Source: Acidobacterium sp. (GTDB taxonomy: Bacteria; Acidobacteriota; Terriglobia; Terriglobales; Acidobacteriaceae). From it: DNA of 64,000 nucleotides. The translations under genes and the position numbers were made by a program. Position 1 is the first letter of the stretch. The number at the start of each line of letters is the position of its first letter. Of this stretch, positions 8,775 to 17,428 are shown in pieces. The stretch spans positions 1 through 64,000 of the forward strand of contig PMUI01000138.1 of the NCBI GenBank assembly GCA_003166955.1, read 5' to 3'. The notes beneath the pieces were generated by a model. The model saw nothing but the letters and a program-made list of their open reading frames with translations, did not search any database and was not told the DNA's origin.

Positions 8775-11021
8775 GTGCTCGCTTTCCCGGTTTTCAAACC
8801 GCGCCTCGTGTTGCGCCAGTTCGCGCTCTTCGCCGTTTTGATCCTTGCTGTCCACGCGCGTCCGCAAACCACGCCCGCTACTCAGTCCCAGGCTCAGGAC
8901 CAGCCCAACCAAAGGTCCACCTTCACCCTCAAGGTCAACAGCGACCTCGTCCTCACCAACGTCGTCGTCCGCGACAGGAAAACGGGCGCAATCGTGAAAG
9001 GCCTTACCGAAAAAGATTTTACCGTCACCGAAGACGGCAAACCGCAGCACATCGCCAGCTTCGACTTTGAAAACGTCGACGAAGCCGCCGCCCTCAACGA
9101 GGCCACCATCAACGCCGCTTCCCCCAACGGCGTCTTCGGCGCGAAGGCCGGCACCGCCACTCCGGAAGAGCTGCGCAACCATCGCCTCATCGTGATGTTC
9201 TTCGACCTCACCTCGATGCAGCCCGACGATCTCGACCGCGCCCAGGACGCTGCCCGCAACTACATCAACAAGCAAATGCACCCCGCCGACCTGGTCGCCG
9301 TCGTCTCCCTCGACAACACCCTCTCCCTCGACCAGGACTTCACCGCCAGCAAAGATCTCATCCTCAAAGCCGTCAACAGCTACAACGGAACCCAGGGCTC
9401 CGGCTATAGTCCCGGCGCCACCAGCACCAGCAATCAGGTCGAAGACGCCAGCTCCTTCACCCCCGACGAATCCGAATACAACGACATCAATACCGACCGC
9501 GAGCTCTTCGCCATCGAAGACATCTCCAAATCCCTCGCCTACCTCAACGAGAAAAAATCCCTCCTCTATTTCTCCGGAGGAATCCAGCGCGACGGCATCG
9601 AGAACCAGGCCTCGCTCCACGCCGCCATCAACTCCGCCGTCCGCGCCAACGTCGCCATCTACTCGGTCGACGCGCGCGGCCTCCAGGCCATCTCGCCCCT
9701 CGGCGACGCCACCACCGGCAATCTCCGCGGCGCGAATTCCTTCAACGGAGCGGCTCTCCAGAACAATCTCGACTCGAACTTCAACACTCAGGAAGTCATG
9801 GCCACGCTCTCCTCCGACACCGGAGGCAAAGCCTTCTTCGACTCTAACGACTTCTCGCCCGCCTTCGACCGCATCCAGAAGGACACTTCCGCCTACTACG
9901 TCCTCGGCTACCACTCCACCGATCTGCGCCGCGACGGCCGCTACCGCCGCCTCTCCGTCAAAATCAATCGCAGCGATCTCAAGCTTGAGTATCGCCCCGG
10001 CTACTACGCCCCCGCCGACTACCAGCACGCCACGAAGGACGAGCGCGAGCGCCAACTCGAAGAAGAACTCGCCAGCGATCTGCCCTCCACCGACATGACG
10101 GTCTACATGCAGGCGCTCTATTTCCGCACCGGCGACAACCGCTTCTTCGTCCCCATCTCGCTCGTCGTCCCCGGCTCGCAGATCCCCTTCGTCAAAGGCG
10201 GCGACCGCGACAAAGCCACCCTCGACATCATCGGCCAGGTGCGCGACACCGCCGGCCACGACATCGGCGACATCCGCGACATCGTCAAGCTCGCCGTCGA
10301 CGAGTCACAGCAGGTCCGACAGAAAAACGTCCAGTACACCACCGGCTTCACGCTTCCCGTCGGCAAGTACCACGTCAAATTTGTCATCCGCGAAAACGAA
10401 ACCGGCCGCATGGGCTCGTTTGAAACCGACCTCACCGTGCCCGACCTCAAGAAGGTCCCGCTCAAGATGAGCTCCGTTCTGCTCGCCAGCCAGCGCATGC
10501 CCGCCAACAAAAAGCAGCAGGACTCGCCGCTGGTCCGCGACGGCCAGCAGCTCGTGCCCAACCTTCCGCACGTCTTCCGCCAGGATCAGCACATGTATCT
10601 GCTCTATGAGGTCTACGATCCCGCGCATGCTAATTCGGCCCAGGCCGCGACCGCATCGGCGCCCGCAGCCAGCGGAGCAGCCCCCGCGCCCGCACCGAAG
10701 CCCGACAAAAATGCGCCCACGCCCGTGCGCGTCATGACCAGCATCGAATTTCTCCAGGGCTCCGCGAAGGCCTTCGAAACGCCGCTCGTCCAGGCCACGC
10801 AGCTCAACGTGCCCGACCGCAGCGCGGTCGCCTTCCAGTTCGATGTGCCCCTCGACAGCCTCAAGCCCGGCACCTACATCTGCCAGATCAACGTCATCGA
10901 CGACGCCGGCGGCACCTTCACCTTTCCGCGCACCGCCGTCCTCATCCGTCCCGCCCCCTCGGCCACTCCGCCTGCGCCGACTCCCACTACCTCCGGCGCA
11001 ACGAGCGGGAAAGGGAACTGA
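8775..11021 (+). CDS. VWFA-related acidobacterial domain protein
   Basis: About 748 residues. The frame is open from 8661, but the upstream part covers a palindromic repeat. The GTG at 8775 follows GAGGGA and begins a signal peptide ending near VHARPQ, so it is preferred. The domain follows: LKVNSDLVLTNVVVRD, GLTEKDFTVTEDGKPQ, then a VWA-like strand RLIVMFFDLTSMQ and SLLYFSGG. After it come TGGKAFFDSNDF and YYVLGYHSTDLRRDGRYRRLSVKI, all diagnostic of the VWFA-related family abundant in Acidobacteria. A Pro/Ala-rich C-terminus ends the protein. Role unknown; probably an exported protein-binding factor. It follows the receptor gene on the same strand. Confidence 0.85.
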   Translation: MLAFPVFKPRLVLRQFALFAVLILAVHARPQTTPATQSQAQDQPNQRSTFTLKVNSDLVLTNVVVRDRKTGAIVKGLTEKDFTVTEDGKPQHIASFDFENVDEAAALNEATINAASPNGVFGAKAGTATPEELRNHRLIVMFFDLTSMQPDDLDRAQDAARNYINKQMHPADLVAVVSLDNTLSLDQDFTASKDLILKAVNSYNGTQGSGYSPGATSTSNQVEDASSFTPDESEYNDINTDRELFAIEDISKSLAYLNEKKSLLYFSGGIQRDGIENQASLHAAINSAVRANVAIYSVDARGLQAISPLGDATTGNLRGANSFNGAALQNNLDSNFNTQEVMATLSSDTGGKAFFDSNDFSPAFDRIQKDTSAYYVLGYHSTDLRRDGRYRRLSVKINRSDLKLEYRPGYYAPADYQHATKDERERQLEEELASDLPSTDMTVYMQALYFRTGDNRFFVPISLVVPGSQIPFVKGGDRDKATLDIIGQVRDTAGHDIGDIRDIVKLAVDESQQVRQKNVQYTTGFTLPVGKYHVKFVIRENETGRMGSFETDLTVPDLKKVPLKMSSVLLASQRMPANKKQQDSPLVRDGQQLVPNLPHVFRQDQHMYLLYEVYDPAHANSAQAATASAPAASGAAPAPAPKPDKNAPTPVRVMTSIEFLQGSAKAFETPLVQATQLNVPDRSAVAFQFDVPLDSLKPGTYICQINVIDDAGGTFTFPRTAVLIRPAPSATPPAPTPTTSGATSGKGN

Positions 11022-11067
11022 CACTCGCCTCACAATTCTGGACGCACCACGTCCCAGGTGTTGGGAC

Positions 11068-11196
11068 GATGAGCCCATCAACGAGTTGTGTTGATGTTCG
11101 GGTGGGAGAGAAGTTCGCTTGTTGCTGTGTGATGAACCTAGCCGAGTCCTGAATCCGGGGGGCTCGCAGGCTGTGAAGTCGTGCCCTGATACACGG
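11068..11196. repeat. Intergenic repeats: copy of a dispersed repeat plus degenerate REP-like unit
   Basis: The stretch 11068-11150 resembles 40976-41052; the shared core is AGTTGTGTTGAYGTTCGG (11084-11101) and later GTGRTGAACCTRGCC-like bases. The stretch 11170-11196 is a decayed version of the palindromic family seen at 24501-24563. No gene was found in the 286-bp gap. Confidence 0.6.
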
Positions 11197-11307
11197 TGCA
11201 AGGCTAAAGTCTGGATCGCATTGGCGGTTTTCAAGGCCGGATTTTTGCGCAAGTTATCAGGCATGGCTGATGCCAGACGCCAGCCTGCTTCTCGTGATGT
11301 CATGCTG

Positions 11308-13770
11308 CTACTCGGCGCGGAGAGCTTCGACGGCGTTGACTCTTGCGGCGCGGGCTGCGGGGACGGCTGAGGCGATGGCGGCTGCGGCGAGGATGACAGC
11401 GGCTGAGGAGATGAAGGTGAGGACTCCGGGGAGATGGACCTCGCCGAAGTACGCGCCGACTCCGCGGGCAAAGGCGTAGCCGAGGATGAGGCCGGCGACG
11501 ACTCCGATGGCGGCGATGACCAGGCCTTCCTTGAGAACATCGCTGAGGATCTTGCTGGGAGGCGCGCCGAGGGCCATGCGGATGCCGAATTCGCGGGTGC
11601 GGCCGCTGACGGAGAAGGCGAGCACACCGGCGACGCCGACGACGGAGATGAGGAGAGCGACGGCGGCGAATCCGCCAAAGACAACGGCGTTGAGTTTATC
11701 GGGGGTGAGGACTTCGGCGCGGATGTCCTCGAGCGTGGCGGCGCGCTCGACGGGCTGGTCGGAGGCGATGCCCTGCACGGTTTTAACGATGGCGGGGACG
11801 AGCGGATAGGGATCGCCCGCGGTGCGAACGAAGAGGCGGCCACCCCAGCCTTCCTGATCGACGGGCTGATAGACGGTCATGGCCGGGTTGGGAATGATGT
11901 TCTCGTCGTCGAAATCGGGGACGACGCCGACGATGCGGCGGGAGTCATAGCTGATGCCGATGAACTTCATAACGCCGTCGGTCCAGCGCATGGTGCGGCC
12001 GATGGCTTCCTGGCCGGGGAAGAGGTTGTTGGCGACGCTCTGGCTGATGATGACGACGCGGTCGGATCCGGTTTTGTCTGTGTCGCGGAAGTCGCGGCCC
12101 TCGAGGAGCGGGACGCCGAGGGTGGAGAAGAATCCGAGAGAGACGGAGCGGAATTTCGCGCGGAGATCCTCGTCGCCATTTTTGCGGGTGGCACCATCGA
12201 CGGCGAAGGCGAAGCTGATGTTGAGGCCCTGGGAGTCGCGCCAGGGAACGCTGAATCCAGTGGCGACGTTTTTGACGCCGGGCAGGGCGGCGACGCGACG
12301 GACGACGTCGCGGTTGAAGTCCTGCATCTGCTGCGGGGTGCGGCCGTAGGCGACAACGGGGAGATTGATGGCGAGGACGCGCGAGGTGTCAAAGGGCGGG
12401 CGCGTGTTTTCGAGGACGTAGAGAGTACGCATGAGGACGCCGGCGCCGGCGAGGAGCAGGAACGACGCGGTGATTTGCGTGACGGCGAAGATGCGGAGGC
12501 GGCGGTTGCTGCCGGTGGCGCTGCGGGTTCCACCGACGGTGAGGCCGGAGGCGGGCGAGGCTTTGGTGGAGGGCAGGCGTGGGATGTAGGCGAGGAAGAC
12601 GGCGGCGAGGAGGGAGAGCGCGACGCCGAACCAGACCAGGGTGGAGTCGAGGGTGAGGTGGTCGGCGCGGACGGAGAAGCGCGCGGCATATTTGCCGAGG
12701 ATGGCGACCATGGGCGCGGCGATGAGCAGGGCGGCGATGACGCCGGTGCCGCAGAGGACGAGGCTTTCGGCGAGGAGCGAGCGGCGGAGAGCGGCAGTGG
12801 TGGCTCCGAGTGCGGAGCGGACGGCGAGCTCGGATTCGCGGCGGAGGGTGCGGGCGAGGACGAGGTTGGCGACGTTGGAGCAGGCAATGACGAAGAGCAG
12901 CGCTGACGCCGCGAAGAGAACCCAGAGGATGGTGTTGGCGCGGGAGTTGATCTGGTCGTGCATGCGGCGGACGGAGATCTGGTACTGGTCGTTCGCTTTG
13001 TAGACCTCGGGGTGGGCCTGGAGGATGGCGCCGTAGTCAGTGCGGAGCTCGGCGCGGGCCTGGTCGAGGGTGGCTCCGGGAGCGAGGCGGCCGAAGAGCT
13101 CGGTCATACGATGTTCGCGGCCGGTGACCATGGTGGCGGAGAGGTGGTGCGGGCTGGTGACGATGTTGGCGATGATCTCGGTGGCGACGGGGTAGGGCAC
13201 GGAGGGCTCGAGGACGCCGATGATGGTGGCTGTGCGCGAGCCGGCGAAGCTGTCGAGGCGGATGGTCTTGCCGAGGACGGTGGGATCGGAGTGGAGGGAC
13301 TGGGTCCAGAACTTATAGGTGAGGACGACAGCGCCCTGGGCGTTGGGTCCGTCGTCGGCAGGACCGAGGAGTCGGCCGAGGATGGGGCGCAGGCCCATGA
13401 CTTCGAAGTAGTGGCCGTCGACGACACCGGCGGGGATTTCGCGGGGCTGGCCAAGGCCCTGGAGGGTGAAGTCGAGTTCGGAGAAGGTGCCGAGTTCGGT
13501 GATGGAGCGGAGGTGCTTGCCGAGGTCGTCGATTTCCGGAATGGAGAAGGCGGCGTTGTCCTCGTGAATGCCGGGGGCGCTCTGGCGGATGTAGAGGAGG
13601 CGGGCTTCGTCGCGATTGGCGAGGGGGCGCAGGAGGACGGCGCGCACGACGCTGAAGATGGCCGCGTTGGCGCCGATGCCGAGGGCGAGGGTGAGGGCGA
13701 CGGTGAGCCAGAGGGAGGGGACGCGCGACAGCGAGCGGATAGCGATCTTCAGGTCACGAAGAAACGACAT
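11308..13770 (-). CDS. MacB-like ABC permease, acidobacterial orphan permease (ADOP) type
   Basis: An 820-residue inner-membrane protein. It has an N-terminal membrane helix (LWLTVALTLALGIGANAAIFSVV), a MacB periplasmic core domain (about 60-245), and then FtsX-type transmembrane segments. The core-plus-FtsX pattern repeats in the second half, ending with VNAVEALRAE. The doubled permease without an ATPase gene beside it is the hallmark of the duplicated orphan permease family expanded in Acidobacteria. It may use a distant ATPase or serve in efflux or envelope remodelling. It is divergent from a MarR regulator, whose operator-like palindrome lies about 110 bp upstream of the ATG, so MarR control is likely. 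Confidence 0.9.
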   Translation of the reverse strand: MSFLRDLKIAIRSLSRVPSLWLTVALTLALGIGANAAIFSVVRAVLLRPLANRDEARLLYIRQSAPGIHEDNAAFSIPEIDDLGKHLRSITELGTFSELDFTLQGLGQPREIPAGVVDGHYFEVMGLRPILGRLLGPADDGPNAQGAVVLTYKFWTQSLHSDPTVLGKTIRLDSFAGSRTATIIGVLEPSVPYPVATEIIANIVTSPHHLSATMVTGREHRMTELFGRLAPGATLDQARAELRTDYGAILQAHPEVYKANDQYQISVRRMHDQINSRANTILWVLFAASALLFVIACSNVANLVLARTLRRESELAVRSALGATTAALRRSLLAESLVLCGTGVIAALLIAAPMVAILGKYAARFSVRADHLTLDSTLVWFGVALSLLAAVFLAYIPRLPSTKASPASGLTVGGTRSATGSNRRLRIFAVTQITASFLLLAGAGVLMRTLYVLENTRPPFDTSRVLAINLPVVAYGRTPQQMQDFNRDVVRRVAALPGVKNVATGFSVPWRDSQGLNISFAFAVDGATRKNGDEDLRAKFRSVSLGFFSTLGVPLLEGRDFRDTDKTGSDRVVIISQSVANNLFPGQEAIGRTMRWTDGVMKFIGISYDSRRIVGVVPDFDDENIIPNPAMTVYQPVDQEGWGGRLFVRTAGDPYPLVPAIVKTVQGIASDQPVERAATLEDIRAEVLTPDKLNAVVFGGFAAVALLISVVGVAGVLAFSVSGRTREFGIRMALGAPPSKILSDVLKEGLVIAAIGVVAGLILGYAFARGVGAYFGEVHLPGVLTFISSAAVILAAAAIASAVPAARAARVNAVEALRAE

Positions 13771-13863
13771 AATAGTCCTCCATTTTGGCAGGTTTCGTGA
13801 GGGCCTGCCTGGCTGGTTGTGACGAACGGGCCGGGGGCCCGGTTGGACATCGGGCCTGGGGGC

Positions 13864-13896
13864 TTGACGTCCATGGATTATGTTGATATCAACATA
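13864..13896 (+). promoter_or_regulatory. Putative MarR operator and promoter
   Basis: A perfect 18-bp palindrome, TATGTTGATATCAACATA, occupies 13879-13896 between the divergent permease and marR-type genes. A plausible promoter overlaps it: TTGACG (13864-13869), 17 bp, TATCAA (13887-13892). Binding by the regulator would block RNA polymerase at the -10 box, the usual autoregulatory arrangement for MarR proteins. Confidence 0.65.
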
Positions 13897-13905
13897 TCGG
13901 GATTT

Positions 13906-14355
13906 ATGTCAAGAGCTGTGCCGCCGGTTTCTTTCGAAACGACCGCGAAGGTTCGCGCCCGCTGCCTATGTCTTCACGTGCAGCGGGCGGCGCGGGCACT
14001 GGCTCGGCGATTTGACGAGGTTTTGCGGCCCCTGGGCCTGACCAATGGGCAGTTTTCGCTGCTGATGTCACTGAACCGGCCGGAGGCTCCGGGGATGGCG
14101 GCGGTGGCGTCGTTGCTGGCGATGGACCGGACGACCCTGACGGCGGCGCTGAAACCGCTGGAGCGGCGGAAGCTGGTGAAGGTGACGATGGATCCGGCGG
14201 ATCGGCGGGGGCGGCGGCTGCAACTGACGGCGCAGGGGATGAAGCTGCTGGCGGAGGCTGCCCCGGTGTGGGAGCGGACCCATGCGGAGGTGGAGGCGGG
14301 GATGGGCGCGGGGGAGCCGGATCGTCTGCGGCGGGATCTGCGGGCGCTGGCGTGA
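13906..14355 (+). CDS. MarR family transcriptional regulator
   Basis: A 149-residue winged-helix regulator. Features are helix RAARALARRFDEVLRPLGLTNGQFSLLMSLN, recognition region MAAVASLLAMDRTTLTAALKPLERR and the wing VKVTMDPADRRGRRLQLTAQG, all classic MarR. The frame is open upstream to 13819, but the ATG at 13906 is preferred. It leaves the operator-like palindrome outside the coding sequence and gives the usual family length; the ATG at 13873 is an alternative. It probably represses itself and the divergent ABC permease gene in response to a small ligand. Confidence 0.88.
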   Translation: MSRAVPPVSFETTAKVRARCLCLHVQRAARALARRFDEVLRPLGLTNGQFSLLMSLNRPEAPGMAAVASLLAMDRTTLTAALKPLERRKLVKVTMDPADRRGRRLQLTAQGMKLLAEAAPVWERTHAEVEAGMGAGEPDRLRRDLRALA

Positions 14356-14506
14356 GTGAGTGCGCGTTGAGGGCGTTGGTGAGGCGCGCGCGATGGACGT
14401 GAGCTGGTTTTTAAGATTTTGGTCGAGTGAATTCCCGTAATGACTTGCTCGTGGGGGCTCTGGTCGCGCCGATAAGGAAGGTGGGATAACCTGGGTGGGA
14501 GCAGAC

Positions 14507-14992
14507 ATGACGGCGCTGGCGGATGCGTGGAACGTGATCGCGGAATTCGAGCAGAACCTGGACCGCGCGATGGAAGAAGTCTTCGACACGATGATGGGGG
14601 TGCACTGCGCGCCGGCGGGAGATGCGGCGGAGGCAGCGGGACAGACCGTTTCGGCGGTGATCGGGCTGGCTGGAGCGATGACGGGGACGGTGGTGTTCCA
14701 TGGTCCGCGCGCGGCGGCGCTGAATATCTGCTCGCGGCTGACAGGCGTTGAGTCGCCGGAGGTGGACGCGACGGTGCGAGACGCTTTGGGCGAAGTGGGG
14801 AACATGGTGGCGGGCGCGTGGAAGGGGTACGATCCGGACTTGGCCTCGCGGTGTTTGCTGACCACGCCGACGGTGGTGGTGGGCGAGCGGTACGAAGTGT
14901 TCAGCCGGAAGGCGGCGATCCGTTTCGATCGCACTTATCGGTTCGATGAACATATCTGCTCGGTGACGGTGAGCTGCCAGCGGGCGGGTTGA
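14507..14992 (+). CDS. CheX-like chemotaxis phosphatase-domain protein
   Basis: A 161-residue single-domain protein. The helix RDALGEVGNMVAGAWKG (residues 91-107) carries the E-X2-N pair (E96, N99) that in CheC/CheX/FliY proteins positions water to dephosphorylate CheY-P. It is preceded by the strand TGTVVFHGPRAAALNI, which fits the family. The ATG at 14507 has GGGAG six bases upstream and is preferred over a GTG at 14495. No other chemotaxis genes are nearby, so it may act on a response regulator elsewhere. A heptamer array starts directly after its stop codon. Confidence 0.75.
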   Translation: MTALADAWNVIAEFEQNLDRAMEEVFDTMMGVHCAPAGDAAEAAGQTVSAVIGLAGAMTGTVVFHGPRAAALNICSRLTGVESPEVDATVRDALGEVGNMVAGAWKGYDPDLASRCLLTTPTVVVGERYEVFSRKAAIRFDRTYRFDEHICSVTVSCQRAG

Positions 14993-15020
14993 ACAGGGTG
15001 CAGGGTACAGAATTCAGGTG
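14993..15020. repeat. Heptamer tandem array, unit ACAGGGT-type
   Basis: Four 7-bp units (ACAGGGT, GCAGGGT, ACAGAAT, TCAGGTG) begin at the base after the CheX-like gene's TGA. The rest of the gap to 15204 shows no gene. Confidence 0.65.
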
Positions 15021-15204
15021 CGAGTTGCGCCAGCCTCGTACCTAATCTCGAAAAGCGATCCGCAGGGATACCTCTTCCGAACGATACGATCCGTGAACGC
15101 ACGACTCGCAACAGTGGTACGTGTACGAGCAATAGATCGGGCCTGATCACGGCTTAGGTTGTATCGTTTGGGAAGCAGGGTGAGGGCTGCGCCAAATCGC
15201 ATTC

Positions 15205-16647
15205 ATGGATATTCTTCAGCGGCTATTCGAGAAGCACTTCCACGCGCCGGCCGCCGAGGTGCAGCCGCTTCAGGGTCAGTTGGGGGGCTCGGGGCGGAAA
15301 ATCGTGCGCCTTGCGGGCGCCGGGTCGAGCGCGATCGGAATTCTGCATACGGTGCGCGAGGAGAATGTCGCGTTCCTGGAGTTCTCGCGGCATTTTCGGC
15401 GGCATGGATTGCCGGTTCCGGAGATTTACGAAGAGGAGCTGAGCGAGGGCGCGTACCTGGAAGAAGACCTGGGCGATGAGACGTTGTTCCAGTTCCTGAT
15501 GGAGAACCGGGATGGGCCGGCGATTGCGCCGCGGGTGGTGGAGGCGTATCGCAAGGTGGGGGCGGTGCTGCCGCGGTTTCAGGTGGAAGCGGGGCGCGAT
15601 CTGAATTACAAGGTCTGCTATCCGCGAGCGACGTTCGATCGGCAGTCGATTGGCTGGGATCTGAACTACTTCAAATATTATTTTCTGCGGCTCGCCGGGG
15701 TGCCGTTTAACGAGCAGGCGCTGGAGGACGATTTCGGGCGGCTGACGAAGTTCTTGCTGAGCGCGAACCACGACTATTTTTTGTATCGCGATTTTCAGTC
15801 GCGCAACATCATGCTGCGCGATGGGCAACCGTTTTTCGTGGATTACCAGGGAGGGCGCAGGGGCGCGCTGCAGTATGACGTCGCTTCCCTGCTCTACGAC
15901 GGCAAGGCGGATTTGCCGCCGGAGCTGCGCGAGGAGCTGCTCGACTACTATCTGGAGCGGCTTGCGGGGCTGGTGAAGATCGAGCGCGCGGAATTCATGA
16001 AGCATTACTACGCGTACGTGTATGTGCGCATCATGCAGGCGCTGGGCGCGTATGGGTACCGCGGGTTCTACGAGCGCAAGGAGCATTTTCTGCAAAGCGT
16101 GCCGTATGCGCTCGAGAACCTGCGCTGGCTGGGGGAGCATGTGCAGCTGCCGATTGCGTTGCCGGCGCTGCTGGAGTGCTTCCGCGCGATGCAGGATTCA
16201 CCGAAGCTGCAGGAGCTGTCGACATCGGTGAGGACGCTGACGGTGCGGATCTTCAGCTGCTCGTTTCATCGGCAGATGCCGAGCGATGTGACTGGGCATG
16301 GCGGCGGGTTTGTGTTCGATGCGAGGAGCCTGCCGAATCCGGGGCGCGAGGAGCGCTTCCAGACGCTGACGGGGAAAGACACGGCGGTGATCGAGTACCT
16401 CAATCAGGAGGAGAGCGTCCATCAGTATCTGGCGAACGTGGTGTCGCTGGTGGATGCCAGCGTGAGCACCTATCTGAAGCGCGGGTTCAACAGCCTGATG
16501 GTCTCGTTTGGTTGCACAGGCGGGCAGCACCGGTCGGTGTATCTGGCGGAGAGGCTGGCGAAGCACCTGCGCGGGATGAGCGGGGTGGAGGTGGTGGTGC
16601 GGCACCTAGAGGTTGAAAAGATGGAGCTGGAGAAGATGGGCTTGTGA
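15205..16647 (+). CDS. Amino-sugar kinase (AmgK-like) fused to a RapZ C-terminal domain
   Basis: A 480-residue two-domain protein. Residues about 20-330 are an aminoglycoside-phosphotransferase-type kinase: catalytic YRDFQSRNIM (D196) and metal-binding FVDYQGG (D213). This is like AmgK, which phosphorylates MurNAc/GlcNAc at the anomeric position in cell-wall recycling. Residues about 345-475 match the RapZ C-terminal domain (FVFDARSLPNPGR; FGCTGGQHRSVYLAERLA). In E. coli that domain binds glucosamine-6-phosphate and the GlmZ RNA. Its stop overlaps the start of a MurU-like gene (GTGA), which supports a sugar-recycling role. The fusion suggests kinase activity coupled to amino-sugar sensing (inference). 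Confidence 0.85.
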   Translation: MDILQRLFEKHFHAPAAEVQPLQGQLGGSGRKIVRLAGAGSSAIGILHTVREENVAFLEFSRHFRRHGLPVPEIYEEELSEGAYLEEDLGDETLFQFLMENRDGPAIAPRVVEAYRKVGAVLPRFQVEAGRDLNYKVCYPRATFDRQSIGWDLNYFKYYFLRLAGVPFNEQALEDDFGRLTKFLLSANHDYFLYRDFQSRNIMLRDGQPFFVDYQGGRRGALQYDVASLLYDGKADLPPELREELLDYYLERLAGLVKIERAEFMKHYYAYVYVRIMQALGAYGYRGFYERKEHFLQSVPYALENLRWLGEHVQLPIALPALLECFRAMQDSPKLQELSTSVRTLTVRIFSCSFHRQMPSDVTGHGGGFVFDARSLPNPGREERFQTLTGKDTAVIEYLNQEESVHQYLANVVSLVDASVSTYLKRGFNSLMVSFGCTGGQHRSVYLAERLAKHLRGMSGVEVVVRHLEVEKMELEKMGL

Positions 16648-17390
16648 AGGCGATGGTGCTGGCCGCGGGGTTGGGGACGCGGCTGCGTCCGCTGACCGAC
16701 GATCGGCCGAAAGCACTGGTGACGGTGGCGGGACGGACGCTGCTGGAGATTGCGCTGGGGCGGCTGCGGGAGTTTGGCGTGCGCGAGGTGGTGGTGAACG
16801 CGCACCACTATGGGGAGAAGATTGTCGCGTACCTCGCGGCGAACGGGAATTTTGGGATGCGGGTTGAGGTGTCGCGCGAGGAGGAGCTGCTGGACACGGG
16901 CGGCGGGCTGAAGAAGGCTGCGCCGTTTTTTCTGGCTGGCGGCGAAGATGAGGCGTTTCTGATGCACAACGTGGATGTGATCAGCTCGATTGATTTGGGG
17001 AGGATGGCGGAGGCGCATGCGGAGTTGCGGGCGCTGGTGACGCTGGCGGTCGCGGAGAGGGAGACGTCGCGTTATTTGCTCTTCGACGAGGAGGGGCTGC
17101 TGTGCGGGCGACGAACGAAGGGGGATGCGGAGGCGGAGATGGTGCGGCCGGCGGAGGCGGTGGCGGCGCTGGCGTTTTCGGGGATTCATGTGGTTTCGCC
17201 GCGGATCTTCGGGAAGCTGAGCGAGGAGGGGGCGTTCCCGATTCTCGATGCGTATCTGCGACTGGCGGCGGAGGGGGAGAGGATTGTGGCGTTTCGCGCA
17301 GATGGGGCGTACTGGCGGGATCTGGGGCGGCCGGAGAGTTTGTTGGCAGCGGAACGGGACCTCGAGCGCGGAATGGCTGCGATAGACTGA
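16644..17390 (+). CDS. Nucleotidyltransferase, MurU-like (MurNAc-1-phosphate uridylyltransferase)
   Basis: A 248-residue sugar-phosphate nucleotidyltransferase. It has the N-terminal signature AAGLGTRLRPLTDDRPKAL, then VNAHHYGEKI, the LLDTGGGLKKAAPFF loop, the metal-binding HNVDVIS aspartate and the C-terminal DGAYWRDLGRPESL. This pattern and length fit MurU, which makes UDP-MurNAc from MurNAc-1-phosphate in the Pseudomonas AmgK-MurU recycling route. GlmU/RmlA-type activity cannot be excluded. The GTG start overlaps the preceding kinase stop by two bases, indicating translational coupling; an ATG three codons later is an alternative start. Confidence 0.85.
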   Translation: MKAMVLAAGLGTRLRPLTDDRPKALVTVAGRTLLEIALGRLREFGVREVVVNAHHYGEKIVAYLAANGNFGMRVEVSREEELLDTGGGLKKAAPFFLAGGEDEAFLMHNVDVISSIDLGRMAEAHAELRALVTLAVAERETSRYLLFDEEGLLCGRRTKGDAEAEMVRPAEAVAALAFSGIHVVSPRIFGKLSEEGAFPILDAYLRLAAEGERIVAFRADGAYWRDLGRPESLLAAERDLERGMAAID

Positions 17391-17428
17391 TTCGAACCGG
17401 CGCAGGTTTCCGCATCAGGAGATGCACG

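Noticed and set aside
8754-10259. 501-residue minus-strand frame
   Set aside because: It is an antisense shadow of the VWFA-related gene.
11434-12906. 490-residue + strand frame, very Gly/Asp/Glu-rich
   Set aside because: It is an antisense shadow of the ABC permease; the composition is an artefact of reading C-ending codons backwards.
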